This document shows, piece after piece, positions 18,601 to 26,902 of a stretch of DNA of 64,000 nt. Source of the stretch: Edaphobacter modestus (lineage in GTDB: Bacteria; Acidobacteriota; Terriglobia; Terriglobales; Acidobacteriaceae); NCBI RefSeq assembly GCF_004217555.1, contig NZ_SHKW01000001.1:2604001-2668000 (forward strand), given 5' to 3'. Position numbers and translations under genes: made by a program. Below the pieces are notes generated by a model. The model saw only the letters and a program-made list of their open reading frames with translations, ran no database searches and had not been told where the DNA came from. Within the stretch, counting starts at the first letter, position 1. Each line of letters starts with the position of its first letter.

Positions 18601-18890
18601 TTTTTTGGAGGATACTCGGTTAGAGTAGCCAGCCGTGCCTGAGCTCTGGGTTCCTTGTGCAAGAGCGCCGCCATGCTCTCTGTGTCGAGGGCACCGAGTG
18701 CCGGAACCGCACGTTTGAACGCCAGCCGCCAGGATTGAGCGAAGGCAGCGATGTCTCCTTCCACCGTAAGCGACGCAGAATACGCCCGAATCTGCTGTGC
18801 CAGCCGGAGGCAATAGGCCGTTGCCGCGCCCTCGCGCAGCTCGCCTTCCTGCAACTTCGGGTCGACAGAAGAGCTGCCGGAGTTCGCCAT
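15642..18890 (-). CDS. Polytopic membrane patatin-like phospholipase
   Basis: A 1082-aa protein combining a split patatin/cPLA2-type acyl hydrolase with a large membrane domain. The oxyanion loop FSGGGIRSATFNLGVLQG lies at residues 133-150, and the nucleophile elbow STVSGGG has the likely Ser167. It departs from G-x-S-x-G by having Thr where the first Gly is expected, as in many bacterial relatives and in a manner recalling cPLA2. The catalytic Asp is D927 in TDGGHFEN. Between them lie roughly ten hydrophobic helices (about residues 230-690). The active-site halves are therefore far apart in sequence, with the membrane domain inserted between them. Predicted inner-membrane lipid hydrolase. 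The ATG at 18890 is preceded by AAGGAGCC. No operon partner is evident. Confidence 0.85.
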   Translation of the reverse strand: MANSGSSSVDPKLQEGELREGAATAYCLRLAQQIRAYSASLTVEGDIAAFAQSWRLAFKRAVPALGALDTESMAALLHKEPRAQARLATLTEYPPKKWLLEQELAAKGHWPPADPQKDAYAIADELQLTGICFSGGGIRSATFNLGVLQGLAASDRINSFDYLSTVSGGGYIHQFFASWISCENIEKVKQQLQPLPGPPSQRSFWPEPLRWLRRYSNYLTPRVGLFTADTWVAFAIWLRNTFLNQIVLISSIMLVMLLPHFYLSSRGRVAHFLLDHGLFAAALIFAGFLFSSCIIFFTQLVHPPADHCHPVEESGFGQTGVLGLVFVPVLISVFALCPYLYRSSFWAGPPLPQTVPHSAAELRHWNRVQRVVGTVNWPENTGIVPLSTRVHISHLHRLAEKDERPAASSNPGKPSLPPPGEPDAMNNLRAWQEAYSFHWWQPLTGFDQDTSTSWVFTSMLAGIALLVLSAARAIPQNWRRIIVLLGMAGAVGCGYVLINLARLVIFIASFFLPLEHVTRAAIPLLPWLGLTVVFVSIEIAGGLVGNLVDGSVREWFARLRAWSFLFGLVWFAFTASSLLGPGLVSWLFHVAHVGKPLWIGWIGTTLVSVLAGKSSIISGTPKDEKSKPALLLNMLALIGPPVFIAGLVLTLSWVIEKALASIQSQIGDQIVPHSDFFVLLAMLAVTALLFGWRIDVNEFSLHSFYRDRIARCYAGASNPDRRANRFTGFAASDKRLRLIDLLPARFNDARLSNLWANTCGPDLCSTAPQPPVYEGPFPIFCTTLNLSFGQDLAYQERKGVSFAFTPLYCGYDVGWTEADTDRVQFNGYAPTRSFAYDDGGPRMATAVATSGAAMSPNWGFHSSPTMAFLLTIFNVRLGLWIRNPRHKRFRLRGRHSNPASPWFGLFYLLAELFGLVNDEAAFVYLTDGGHFENMGLYELVRRHCATIVICDAEQDGDLSFQGIGMAIRKCRIDHGAEITLDLSQMEPTGTPAASPYPCIAGTIRYSNGAVGQILYIKSAYTRDLPADVVNFHKENPTFPNTSTLDQWFSESQFESYRRLGQHYACSDRVRTWLDRHLPVRRA

Positions 18891-19041
18891 GAAGGCTCCT
18901 TGAAGCAGAATGGTGCCAGGTGCTCTGCTTCGGGAAAAAGGGGAGTATCTGACTCAAAAAAGTTTGGGGCCCGGAACGGAGAAACAATAACAGAGTAGGA
19001 CTCAGGCGCAGCACATCGATATCCGCGATGTAGCAGGAAGA

Positions 19042-19548
19042 TCAACCTTGCGGTTGAGAATCCGCGGACAGGCTCTTCTTTCGGTCGCGGATTCGTGCCC
19101 GCAGCGTGGCCGTCGCGTCGCGGTGACATAGAACACAGAGCGTCCGAATATTGTCGAGATCGCACTGGCCGCCGCCTTCAATCACAGGAACGATATGATC
19201 GGCATCCCACAAGCTGCGACGGCTGGAGATGGCCTTCATGCCATACAGCCGAAGCCCAGCCACCCGGACCGGGCCTTTCGCACGCTTCAGCGCGGCATAT
19301 GCGGCAACCGTATCGATCTCACAGACGGAGCAGCGACCACGGTCCCGGGCGAAGACCTGGTCGCGCAGATAGCCCGGGTCCGTACGCAGGCGCCACTGGT
19401 AAACGCAATAGTCGCTGCAGAAGGTTCGCCGGCGTTTCGCGAGGATCTCAAGTTCGCACCACCGGCAGAGAGGAAGACCGTTTGGCCCTGTGGGCAGATC
19501 GCTGCGACAAGCGCGGCCGCCTGGAAGTGTGCGTGAGGGGTGAATCAT
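19042..19548 (-). CDS. HNH endonuclease with zinc fingers
   Basis: A 168-aa protein with the HNH core WDADHIVPV (His118), Asn133 in the DLDN motif, and a final CVLCHRD (Cys138, Cys141, His142). Cys73-x2-Cys76 pairs with Cys138-x2-Cys141 to form the usual structural zinc site. An extra N-terminal zinc-finger-like region (Cys28, Cys31, Cys44, Cys48, in LCRWCELEI and FCSDYC) precedes it. Such stand-alone HNH proteins cut DNA non-specifically or serve in restriction, but no methylase is nearby. It lies 18 bases after the Dabb-domain gene on the same strand, so the two may share a transcript. Confidence 0.85.
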   Translation of the reverse strand: MIHPSRTLPGGRACRSDLPTGPNGLPLCRWCELEILAKRRRTFCSDYCVYQWRLRTDPGYLRDQVFARDRGRCSVCEIDTVAAYAALKRAKGPVRVAGLRLYGMKAISSRRSLWDADHIVPVIEGGGQCDLDNIRTLCVLCHRDATATLRARIRDRKKSLSADSQPQG

Positions 19549-19566
19549 TCCTGATCCAGAATAGGC

Positions 19567-19854
19567 TCAGATCTCGAAGTCCACCTCGACAGGATCGATC
19601 AGGGGCATCAGCCAAGCCAGCAGCCTCTGATGGACCGGGTGGTCGTGGTAGGCTTCAAAGTTTGCAGGATTGGCAAATTTCATCACCCCGCCAAGTTCGT
19701 ATCCCTGCGAACGTGGGGAGATGTTCCTGCCCACGAGGGTCTCGACCAGGCCGGGAATCTTTCCCTGAAGAGCCTGGATCTCCCGGATCGCACGTTCTTT
19801 CTGGTCTTCGGCGACTCCGGCCTTCCAACGAAATAGAAATGTATGGACGATCAT
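19567..19854 (-). CDS. Dabb-family stress-responsive A/B barrel protein
   Basis: A 95-aa single-domain protein starting MIVHTFLFRWKAG, with the family pattern of an N-terminal H-x-hydrophobic strand, a helix (QKERAIREIQALQGKIPGL), and a late strand and helix with FEAYHDHPVHQ. Dabb proteins are dimeric ferredoxin-like barrels. Bacterial members are mostly uncharacterised, and plant members are stress- or polyketide-related. It is divergent from the redoxin operon and probably first in a two-gene unit with the HNH gene. Confidence 0.85.
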   Translation of the reverse strand: MIVHTFLFRWKAGVAEDQKERAIREIQALQGKIPGLVETLVGRNISPRSQGYELGGVMKFANPANFEAYHDHPVHQRLLAWLMPLIDPVEVDFEI

Positions 19855-19911
19855 GAAACCAGTTTAATCTCCTCCGCTTAGAATGGTTCAACGAAGCGAG
19901 GATACAGAAGT

Positions 19912-20484
19912 ATGGCGAGAACACAATCGACGATGGTGAAGCTGGGAACGGTGGCTCCCGCATTTGAGTTGCAGGATGTTGTGACAGGCAAGGCGGTGGG
20001 GCGTGACGATGTGGCCGCCGACCGCAAAGGGCTGCTGGTCATGTTCATCTGCGTGCATTGCCCTTACGTAAAGCACATCGAAGAAGAGCTCGCGCGGATT
20101 GGTAAAGATTACGAAGGAACGATCGGCATCGTGGCCATCTCGTCGAACGACGCCGTCACCCATCCGCAGGATTCGCCCGAAGAGATGAAGAAGCAGGCCG
20201 AGCGGCTCGATTTCCGCTTTCCCTATCTCTACGACGAGACCCAGGAGGTCGCCCGCGAATACGATGCCGCCTGCACGCCCGATCTCTTTCTCTTCGACGG
20301 CGAAATGAAGCTTGTGTATCGTGGACAGATCGACGACAGCCGACCGCGCCGCGGCGATATTAGCAACGACATTCCCGTCACCGGCAAAGACCTGCGAGGC
20401 GCAATGGACGCCGTGATCCAGGACAAGCGTCCAGACCCGAATCAGAAGTTTTCCATCGGATGCAACATCAAATGGAAGGAATAG
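19912..20484 (+). CDS. Thioredoxin-family redoxin
   Basis: A 190-aa cytoplasmic protein of the AhpC/TSA-Redoxin fold. After an N-terminal strand (GTVAPAFELQDVVTGKAV) comes the active-site segment FICVHCPYVKH, with Cys47 and Cys50 in a C-x-x-C arrangement followed by cis-Pro-like PYV. Further motifs include ISSNDAVTHPQDSPEEM and YDAACTPDLFLFDG. The family has been linked to peroxide reduction or thiol-disulfide exchange. The carbonic anhydrase start follows 7 bases after its stop, so it heads a three-gene operon. Confidence 0.88.
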   Translation: MARTQSTMVKLGTVAPAFELQDVVTGKAVGRDDVAADRKGLLVMFICVHCPYVKHIEEELARIGKDYEGTIGIVAISSNDAVTHPQDSPEEMKKQAERLDFRFPYLYDETQEVAREYDAACTPDLFLFDGEMKLVYRGQIDDSRPRRGDISNDIPVTGKDLRGAMDAVIQDKRPDPNQKFSIGCNIKWKE

Positions 20485-20491
20485 GTGCCGC

Positions 20492-21142
20492 ATGGACCCA
20501 GTGCTTGAAAAGCTGAAAAAAGGAATTTTAAAGTTTCAGACCGAAGTCTATCCTCCGAACGCAGAGACGTACTGCAAGGCTGCCAGCGAACCCCAGAGGC
20601 CATCGACACTGATTGTTACCTGCGCGGATTCGCGCATCGACCCGGAACTCCTCACGCAATGCGGCCCCGGCGAGCTCTTTGTCACGCGCAACATCGGCAA
20701 CCTGGTTCCGGCATATGGCGAGATGATGGGCGGTGTCAGCGCTGTGATCGAGTATGCCGTCAGCGCGCTTGGGGTGCAGCACATCGCAGTATGCGGCCAC
20801 AGCGACTGTGGGGCAATGAAGGCACTGCTCAATCCGTCGAGCCTGGAGTCGATGGCCACGGTGAAGCGATGGATGCGCAACGCGGAGGCAGCACTTAGCG
20901 TGACGAACTCCCTTAGCCAGAAGGATGATAGGCCGAGTGACCGGCTGAAGCGGCTGACCGAGGAGAATGTCCTTCTGCAGGTTCAGCATCTCAGGACGCA
21001 TCCGTCGGTCGCGGGTGCAGCGGCTCGCGAGAAGCTCACGCTATCCGGCTGGGTTTATGACATCGGAACCGGCCAGGTGCGCATCTCCGAGAACGGTTCG
21101 CGAAACTTCCTGCCTGTGAATCCGGGAGTTGCTACCGCATGA
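20492..21142 (+). CDS. Beta-class carbonic anhydrase
   Basis: Catalyses CO2 + H2O to bicarbonate. Zinc ligands and catalytic residues are plain: Cys44-Ala-Asp46-Ser-Arg48, then His103 and Cys106 in CGHSDCGAMK. The length, 216 aa, is typical. VTRNIGNLVP is the conserved strand after the first zinc motif. The stop overlaps the start of the bestrophin-like gene by 4 bases (ATGA), so the two proteins are made together. Bicarbonate formed here is a plausible substrate of the downstream channel. Confidence 0.95.
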   Translation: MDPVLEKLKKGILKFQTEVYPPNAETYCKAASEPQRPSTLIVTCADSRIDPELLTQCGPGELFVTRNIGNLVPAYGEMMGGVSAVIEYAVSALGVQHIAVCGHSDCGAMKALLNPSSLESMATVKRWMRNAEAALSVTNSLSQKDDRPSDRLKRLTEENVLLQVQHLRTHPSVAGAAAREKLTLSGWVYDIGTGQVRISENGSRNFLPVNPGVATA

Positions 21143-22056
21143 TTGTGCCGAAAGGCAGGCGCCTTGCACAACGGACAGTACAGTACGTGGGCTTGCCGCT
21201 TCTTGGCCTGCTCGCATACGACGTGGCGGTCGTCATCCTCTACCAGAAGGGCTTCCTGCAGTGGGCGGCCCTCGAGCAGATTCCTTTATCTCTGTTTGGC
21301 TCCGCCATCGGTGTCATCCTTGCGTTTCGCAACAGCACCTCCTATGCCCGGTGGTGGGAGGCGAGGACTCTGTGGGGCTCGATCGTTAACAATGCGAGGA
21401 GCTGGGCCCGCCTCGTCACCACAACGCTCCGCAACCCCGGCGATGGCAGCTCCGGCGAGTTCGAGCGAACGCAGCGGCAGATGGTGTATTACCAGATCGC
21501 CTGGGCTCATGCTCTGCGGCAGGCCCTGCGACGGCTTGATCCGCTGAGCGAGATTACGTCGCTGCTTACCCCGGAAGAGATCGCGGCGCTTCGCGACCAG
21601 ACGAACGTACCCGTCGCCATTCAACAGTGGCAAAGCACTCTCTTGCGATCCGCGCTGGATCGCGGCTGGATCGACAGCGTACAGTGGCACGCCATGAATC
21701 AGAGCCTGGACGATCTTGTCGATGCCCAGGGCGGGGCGGAAAGAATCAAAAACACACCGATGCCCAGACAGTACGACTATCTTCCGCAGGTATGCGCGCA
21801 CATGTTCTGCTTTCTGCTTCCTCTGGTGATGGTCTCGAGCCTGGGATGGTTCACTCCTCTTGGATCGACGCTCGTGGGATTCATCTTTCTGGCGCTCGAC
21901 AAGATCGGCCGCAACCTTGAAGATCCTTTCGACAACACGATGCACGATATTCCGCTCACGTCCATCACGCGGACCATCGAGATCAATCTGCGCCAGATGC
22001 TCGGAGAGACGAACCTGCCCGAGCCACTCGTTCCCGTCGACGACATCCTCTGGTAA
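21139..22056 (+). CDS. Bestrophin-family anion channel
   Basis: A 305-aa membrane protein of the bestrophin/UPF0187 family. It shows the diagnostic N-terminal segment (LSLFGSAIGVILAFRNSTSYARWWEAR), the middle helix ARSWARLVTT, and a C-terminal YDYLPQVCAHMFCFLLPLV...LEDPFDNTMHDIPL. Bacterial homologues form pentameric ion channels, and some algal members carry bicarbonate next to carbonic anhydrase. Translational coupling to the carbonic anhydrase gene (4-base overlap) suggests a joint role in bicarbonate or pH handling. Its stop lies 10 bases from the convergent corA. Confidence 0.9.
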   Translation: MIVPKGRRLAQRTVQYVGLPLLGLLAYDVAVVILYQKGFLQWAALEQIPLSLFGSAIGVILAFRNSTSYARWWEARTLWGSIVNNARSWARLVTTTLRNPGDGSSGEFERTQRQMVYYQIAWAHALRQALRRLDPLSEITSLLTPEEIAALRDQTNVPVAIQQWQSTLLRSALDRGWIDSVQWHAMNQSLDDLVDAQGGAERIKNTPMPRQYDYLPQVCAHMFCFLLPLVMVSSLGWFTPLGSTLVGFIFLALDKIGRNLEDPFDNTMHDIPLTSITRTIEINLRQMLGETNLPEPLVPVDDILW

Positions 22057-22066
22057 ACAGCATCGT

Positions 22067-22951
22067 TCAGAACCACCGCATCCGGCGAAGAACGAGGAGC
22101 AGAAGAACGGTACACATGATCGTCAGAAACCCCACAAACAGCGCGCCGTGCGGCGACTCTTCAAAGGGCAATCCCTTGAGATTCATCCCATAGATTCCCG
22201 AGATGGCGATCGCAGGCAGCGCTATGGTTCCGAGCACGGTGAGCACTTTCATCACCTCATTGGTGCGATTCGAGACCGAGGTCAGGTAGATGTCGAGAGA
22301 GTTGTTAAGAAGGTCGCGCTGGGTTTCGACGGAGTCTAGCAGTCGCGCAACGTGGTCGTAAGTATCGCGAACGTACAACTGGTGCTCGCTGTCGATAATG
22401 GTGTTGGGATCCCGTTGCAGATGCAGGCAGGCATCGCGCGTGTTGACGAGCACGCGCCGTAATCCGATCAGTTCGCGCTTGATAGCAAAGACCTGGGCAA
22501 GAATCTCCGGCGAGGGGCTGTCAAAGATGGCGTCTTCCAATGCATCGATGCGGTCGTCGAAGTGGTCGATGGCAGAAAAGTAGCGGTCGACGATGGTATC
22601 GAGGATGAGGTAGAGAAGGCGGGCAGGGTGCTCACCATCCCCGTCGCGACGAGCGCGCTCGAGCGCTTCGGTGGTTGCGGGACAGACGGGGTCGACGACG
22701 GTGATTAAAAAATCCTTCCCCGCAAAGATATCGATCGTAGTAAAGGTAGGCATCTGCTCCGTAGGAGCGTCCGGATCGGGCTTGAGATAGACGGGCTTTA
22801 AAACAGCGAAGGTGTACAGATTCCCGGAGTCGACCTTGACGCTCTCATCTTCACTGCGGGCGTCTTCGATATGCAAAGGGTGGAGATTGTATTGACGCGC
22901 CAGCTCATCGAGCTTTGGATCGTGTGGATCGTCCAGTTGATACCACGGCAT
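22067..22951 (-). CDS. corA: CorA-family magnesium transporter
   Basis: Mg2+ (or Co2+/Ni2+) channel of the CorA/MIT family. It has a long cytosolic N-domain and two C-terminal helices with the signature YGMN (GIYGMNLKGLP) between them, ending in a basic tail (LRRMRWF). I chose ATG 22951 (MPWYQLDDPHDPKL, 294 aa) because AGGAG lies just upstream. The longer frame from 23020 would run into the upstream YjbR-like gene. It probably shares a transcript with that gene, which ends 25 bases upstream. Confidence 0.9.
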   Translation of the reverse strand: MPWYQLDDPHDPKLDELARQYNLHPLHIEDARSEDESVKVDSGNLYTFAVLKPVYLKPDPDAPTEQMPTFTTIDIFAGKDFLITVVDPVCPATTEALERARRDGDGEHPARLLYLILDTIVDRYFSAIDHFDDRIDALEDAIFDSPSPEILAQVFAIKRELIGLRRVLVNTRDACLHLQRDPNTIIDSEHQLYVRDTYDHVARLLDSVETQRDLLNNSLDIYLTSVSNRTNEVMKVLTVLGTIALPAIAISGIYGMNLKGLPFEESPHGALFVGFLTIMCTVLLLLVLRRMRWF

Positions 22952-22976
22952 GAGGCATTTTCTCCTGTTTACAGCT

Positions 22977-23330
22977 TCATCTCTTTTTCTTTTTAGATAT
23001 TCCAGCATCAGCGAAGGCATAAGCCATCGCCTCTCTGAAGAGAGGAAGATCTTTCCTGTACTCCGCCGGCTCTCGAGGTTCGAGCAGGATCCATTCCTTC
23101 ATGGTCCGCTTTCCCATTGTCAGCATCGCAACGTCATCTCGTTGGGTCAGATACTCGATTCTCTCTCTCGGCAGCTTCAGAGCTACGCCTTTACTACCTC
23201 CGCCACGAGTAAAGGCGAATACCTTCCCGCCAGCAAGAAAGCTCGCATGCGTTCCGCTCTTCTTTTCGCTCATGCCGTCCAGCGAAGAGAGCAATCTTGA
23301 GATCGTAGCCACAAGTTCAGGGTCGGACAT
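22977..23330 (-). CDS. MmcQ/YjbR-family protein
   Basis: A 117-aa protein starting MSDPELVATISRLL, with the family pattern of an F-x-V-x-F-like strand (GGKVFAFTRGGGSKGVALKLP), a middle strand with MTMGKRTMKEWILLE, and a terminal helix LFREAMAYAFADA. YjbR folds resemble a DNA-binding double-wing domain, but the role is unproven. The frame extends upstream to 23834, which would overlap the divergent peptidase. An alternative internal ATG is at 23384. I prefer 23330 because AAGGA precedes it. Confidence 0.75.
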   Translation of the reverse strand: MSDPELVATISRLLSSLDGMSEKKSGTHASFLAGGKVFAFTRGGGSKGVALKLPRERIEYLTQRDDVAMLTMGKRTMKEWILLEPREPAEYRKDLPLFREAMAYAFADAGISKKKKR

Positions 23331-23453
23331 GGAACCGCTTTCCTTCGTTGGACCGCAGAACCAAACTGAGATCCTTGCGTCCATCGTACCGGCTTCAACG
23401 TATATTTCAGATAAGATCTCACCCAGAAATCCTGAAATGAGGAACGTTCCCTG

Positions 23454-25430
23454 ATGTTGAACCGTTGCCGTGCCTTCGTGTTTCTCCTTGCCGTAGCCGG
23501 ACCGTTCGCATACGCGCAGGGCGTTTCGCCCTCGGCGCCAGCCTATGATCCAGTCCAGACCTTCGCTCCGCTCACCCTGCCCGATCCTGTGAACGCATAC
23601 CGTTCCAGCAATGGCGCGCCCGGGCCGAGCTACTGGCAGAACGAGGCCGACTACGATCTGCACCCCACCATCGACGTTCAGAACAAGCAGCTCAGCGCCA
23701 CCGAGACCATCACCTACACCAACAACAGTCCCGATGTGCTTACCAGTCTCTGGCTGCATGTGGAGCAGAACATCTATCGCAAGGATTCGCGCTCGCGCCT
23801 CGCGGGCGGAGCCGTTCGCTCCCGTCGTGGCCATGAAGAGACAGGCCCTCGCCCCTCATCAGACGGCTACGCCTTCGACTCAGTCGACATCGAGTCGGGC
23901 AAGCAGCACGTGAAGGCCGACTACCTCATCTCCGACACGCGAATGCAGATTCGCCTTGCGGAACCTCTGAAGCCACATGGCGGTCAGTTGAAGATCCACA
24001 TCAAGTACCACTATCAGATCCCCGGCGTCTGGGGTGGACGAACCTCATGGGGCAAATCCGCGCAAGGCGAGATCTACGATATGGCGCAGTGGTATCCGCG
24101 CATGTGCGTCTACGATGACCTTCGCGGATGGGATACCCTGCCTTATCTCGGGAGCGAGTTCTACCTCGAATATGGCCAGTTCGACTACTACGTCACCGTG
24201 CCCTCGAACTTCCTCGTCGCCGGTTCGGGAGAGCTGGTGAATCCGAAAGAGGTTCTTACCTCGCAGCAGATGGCTCGGCTGGAGCAGGCTCGCAACAGCG
24301 ACGCGACAGTCATGATCCGCACTCCAGCCGAGGTGAACGATCCCGCGAGCCGCCCGAAGAAGGACGGCACGCTCACCTGGCACTTCCACATGGACCACAC
24401 TCGCGATGTCGCCTTCAGCGCATCGCCGGTCTTCGTTTGGGACGCAGCAAAGATCAATCTTCCCGACGGAAAGAAGTCGCTCGCGATGAGCGTCTATCCG
24501 CCGGAGAGCGTGGGCGACGATGCCTGGACCAGGTCGACCGAGTACGTGAAGAACTCCATCGAAAACTTCTCCAAGCGCTGGTATCCCTACCCGTATCCAG
24601 CGGCCATCAACGTCGCCGGCTTCTCGACCGGCATGGAGTATCCCGGAATCGTCTTCGACGGCATCCCGGACAAAGGCTCCTTCCTGTTCTGGGTGACGGC
24701 CCACGAGATCGGCCACGACTGGTTCCCCATGATCGTCGGCTCTAACGAGCGCCGCAATGCATTTATGGATGAGGGCTTCAATACCTTCATCGACATCTTC
24801 GAATCGGACGAGTATGCCGGAGGCAAGTATGGCCCCAAGCGCGACTCCGAGTACTCGGCCGGCGGTGAGCCACCGGACATGATCCTGAAGGTGCTCGACG
24901 ACCCCACTGCACCGCCAGTCCTCTTCCCTGCCGACGGCTACACCCCACGCCTCGGTCACCCGGTCAGCTACTTCAAGGGAGCCTACGGCAACGTCCTTCT
25001 GCGCGAGCAGATCCTGGGGCCAGAGCGCTTCGACTGGGCCTTCCGCAAATACATCCGCGACTGGGCGTTCAAACACCCCTCGCCCTCGGACTTCTTCCGC
25101 GCCATGCAGAGCGAAGGCGGCGAAGACCTGGGCTGGTTCTGGCGTGGCTGGTACATGAACAACTGGAAGTTCGATCTCGCCGTGACGAAGATTGACGCAG
25201 CCAGCATGACCATCACCAACAAAGGCCAGCTCGTGCTTCCGGCAACGGTCGAGGTGAAGTTCAAGGACGGCACCTCGGAGCGCACCGAGCTCCCGGTCGA
25301 AACCTGGCTCAGCAAGGGCGAATACGTCTGGTCCTCAGACGATAAGAAGCCCATCGCTTCGGTCACAATCGATCCGGATCATAAGCTTCCCGACGACGAT
25401 CGCAGCAACAATACGAAGTCGGCCGAATAA
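23454..25430 (+). CDS. Secreted M1-family metallopeptidase
   Basis: A 658-aa exported zinc aminopeptidase-like protein. It has a signal peptide ([22 protein letters not shown]), a beta-rich N-domain, and the catalytic motif HEIGH (His417, Glu418, His421) followed after 18 residues by Glu440 in DEGFNTF, the M1 gluzincin arrangement. No classical GAMEN is present; FSTGMEYPG (about residue 395) occupies that place. A C-terminal beta-domain follows. It probably degrades peptides in the periplasm. The stop lies 10 bases from the convergent DUF2007-like gene. Confidence 0.92.
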   Translation: MLNRCRAFVFLLAVAGPFAYAQGVSPSAPAYDPVQTFAPLTLPDPVNAYRSSNGAPGPSYWQNEADYDLHPTIDVQNKQLSATETITYTNNSPDVLTSLWLHVEQNIYRKDSRSRLAGGAVRSRRGHEETGPRPSSDGYAFDSVDIESGKQHVKADYLISDTRMQIRLAEPLKPHGGQLKIHIKYHYQIPGVWGGRTSWGKSAQGEIYDMAQWYPRMCVYDDLRGWDTLPYLGSEFYLEYGQFDYYVTVPSNFLVAGSGELVNPKEVLTSQQMARLEQARNSDATVMIRTPAEVNDPASRPKKDGTLTWHFHMDHTRDVAFSASPVFVWDAAKINLPDGKKSLAMSVYPPESVGDDAWTRSTEYVKNSIENFSKRWYPYPYPAAINVAGFSTGMEYPGIVFDGIPDKGSFLFWVTAHEIGHDWFPMIVGSNERRNAFMDEGFNTFIDIFESDEYAGGKYGPKRDSEYSAGGEPPDMILKVLDDPTAPPVLFPADGYTPRLGHPVSYFKGAYGNVLLREQILGPERFDWAFRKYIRDWAFKHPSPSDFFRAMQSEGGEDLGWFWRGWYMNNWKFDLAVTKIDAASMTITNKGQLVLPATVEVKFKDGTSERTELPVETWLSKGEYVWSSDDKKPIASVTIDPDHKLPDDDRSNNTKSAE

Positions 25431-25440
25431 ACACTTTTCA

Positions 25441-26064
25441 CTATCGTTCGCTTACGGCCTGCGCCGGATCGTCTTCCTCGATCCATCGCAGGCCGCAGCT
25501 TTTGCAATGCCAGGATTCAGAGCCGCGAGGCAAAGGAAGCGAGACGAGATAGAGAGCGATCAATGCGGCTTTTCGTCCCTGGCGCTCCCACGCGATATCG
25601 ATGGAATTACAGCGCGGACAGCGTGGTTGCTCAAACGAGGGCTGATCGGGCAGAGCGATTGCCTCTGGGATGGGTTGTTCAAGAACCTCCTCAGCGGCGT
25701 TTACATCGGCCGCCGCAACCTGAAGACGAATGCCTCCAAGCAGATTGGACATCTGCCAGTCCAGTCGGACAAAGTTCTCATCTTTGAGAAAACAGAAAAT
25801 ACCGGCGGATTCGATAACGCCACGGACAACGATCGCCTCCGATAGGTCACGGTACTGACGAATCGTGACTAGGTTGCGATATTGTGGCGATAGATCCTGC
25901 TCGCCTGCGGGTTCAGGCTCATGAAATTCGATTCCACGTCGAAGAAGTTCTGCCTTTAGTGCAAGCCTGGCGTCTTCGACCAGGGAATGCCAATCATCCG
26001 CAATCCCAGAGAGTTCAGCGTCAGATAGCGAATGATAGAAATCCGCAAACGTAGGCTTTGCCAT
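25441..26064 (-). CDS. DUF2007-like protein with C-terminal zinc ribbon
   Basis: A 207-aa cytosolic protein. The centre (residues 65-125: LVTIRQYRDLSEAIVVRGVIESAG, then GGIRLQVAAADVNAAEEVL) matches the DUF2007 'putative signal transducing' pattern of a strand, a helix and an LxVxxxDxxxAxxxL motif. The end has a zinc ribbon, CPRC (about 149) paired with CKSC (about 185), with a short hydrophobic stretch (LIALYLVSLPLP) between. No function is established for the family. Confidence 0.7.
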   Translation of the reverse strand: MAKPTFADFYHSLSDAELSGIADDWHSLVEDARLALKAELLRRGIEFHEPEPAGEQDLSPQYRNLVTIRQYRDLSEAIVVRGVIESAGIFCFLKDENFVRLDWQMSNLLGGIRLQVAAADVNAAEEVLEQPIPEAIALPDQPSFEQPRCPRCNSIDIAWERQGRKAALIALYLVSLPLPRGSESWHCKSCGLRWIEEDDPAQAVSER

Positions 26065-26100
26065 GCATCGGGATCATAACAGGGAGCAAGCAGCCGCCCT

Positions 26101-26865
26101 TCACGCCTCGTGAAGGACGCGGCCCGTCCCCTTCTCGATATTTCTGATCTCGCCATCGCGCATATGGATAATGCGGTCGGCGATCTGCGCGGCCTCGGGG
26201 TTGTGCGTAATCATCAGGACGGTCTGGTTCAGCTCGCGGCTGGAACGCCGAAGCGTGTCCAGCACGGCATCGGAGTTCTTCGTATCGAGATTGCCGGTGG
26301 GCTCGTCGGCCAGAACGATGGAAGGCCGCGTGATCAGCGCCCGGGCAATCGCGACGCGCTGTTGCTCGCCTCCCGAGAGTTCGTTCGGCCTGTGGTCAAG
26401 CCGGCCTTTAATACCCATCATATCGGTCAGGTGATCGAGCAGAGCCTGGTCGAGCGGCTTCTTCTCCGCCGCTCCCAGATTTGCGATGTCGTGGGCAATC
26501 TCGATGTTGCCTTGTGCCGTGAGGGTCGGCAGAAGATTAAAGCGCTGGAAGACGAAGCCGATCTTGGCGCGGCGCATTCGCGTTCGTTCCAGATCCGACA
26601 ACTGCGAAAACTCCGCCCCTCCAATAAAGAGCGAGCCCGAGGTAGCCTGCGTCAGGCCGCCAAGGACGTAAAAGAGGGTCGATTTGCCGGAGCCCGATGG
26701 ACCAACGACCGCGACGAACTCGCCTGGATCGGCGGAAAAGCTGACATTGCGCAACGCCGGAACGTCGAGCTTGCCGGAACGGTAGGTCTTGCCCAGATTT
26801 TTGGCAACGATGATCGATTGTGTCGTGCCTGCCGCGCCCGCAGGAGAGGAAGAAGTAGTCACCAT
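26101..26865 (-). CDS. ABC transporter ATP-binding protein (MacB/LolD type)
   Basis: A 254-aa ATPase with Walker A GPSGSGKST (residues 55-63), Q-loop FVFQRFNLLP, signature LSGGEQQR, Walker B IVLADEPTGNLD and H-loop ITHN. The NLD and EP-TGNL context places it with the LolD/MacB/FtsE group, which partner FtsX-type permeases in lipoprotein export, efflux or cell division. No permease gene is adjacent, so its partner lies elsewhere. The orphan FtsX-like permease at 53.5-54.6 kb is a conceivable but unproven match. Confidence 0.92.
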   Translation of the reverse strand: MVTTSSSPAGAAGTTQSIIVAKNLGKTYRSGKLDVPALRNVSFSADPGEFVAVVGPSGSGKSTLFYVLGGLTQATSGSLFIGGAEFSQLSDLERTRMRRAKIGFVFQRFNLLPTLTAQGNIEIAHDIANLGAAEKKPLDQALLDHLTDMMGIKGRLDHRPNELSGGEQQRVAIARALITRPSIVLADEPTGNLDTKNSDAVLDTLRRSSRELNQTVLMITHNPEAAQIADRIIHMRDGEIRNIEKGTGRVLHEA

Positions 26866-26902
26866 GAGTTACCTTTGAGTTTACCGTGATTGGGACCTTA
26901 GT

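Noticed and set aside
22952..23020. Longer N-terminus for corA
   Set aside because: It would overlap the end of the YjbR-like gene. The inner ATG at 22951 has its own Shine-Dalgarno and gives a normal CorA start.
23331..23834. Long N-terminal extension of the YjbR-like protein
   Set aside because: The extension overlaps the divergent M1 peptidase gene, has non-protein-like composition, and the family length is about 115 residues.
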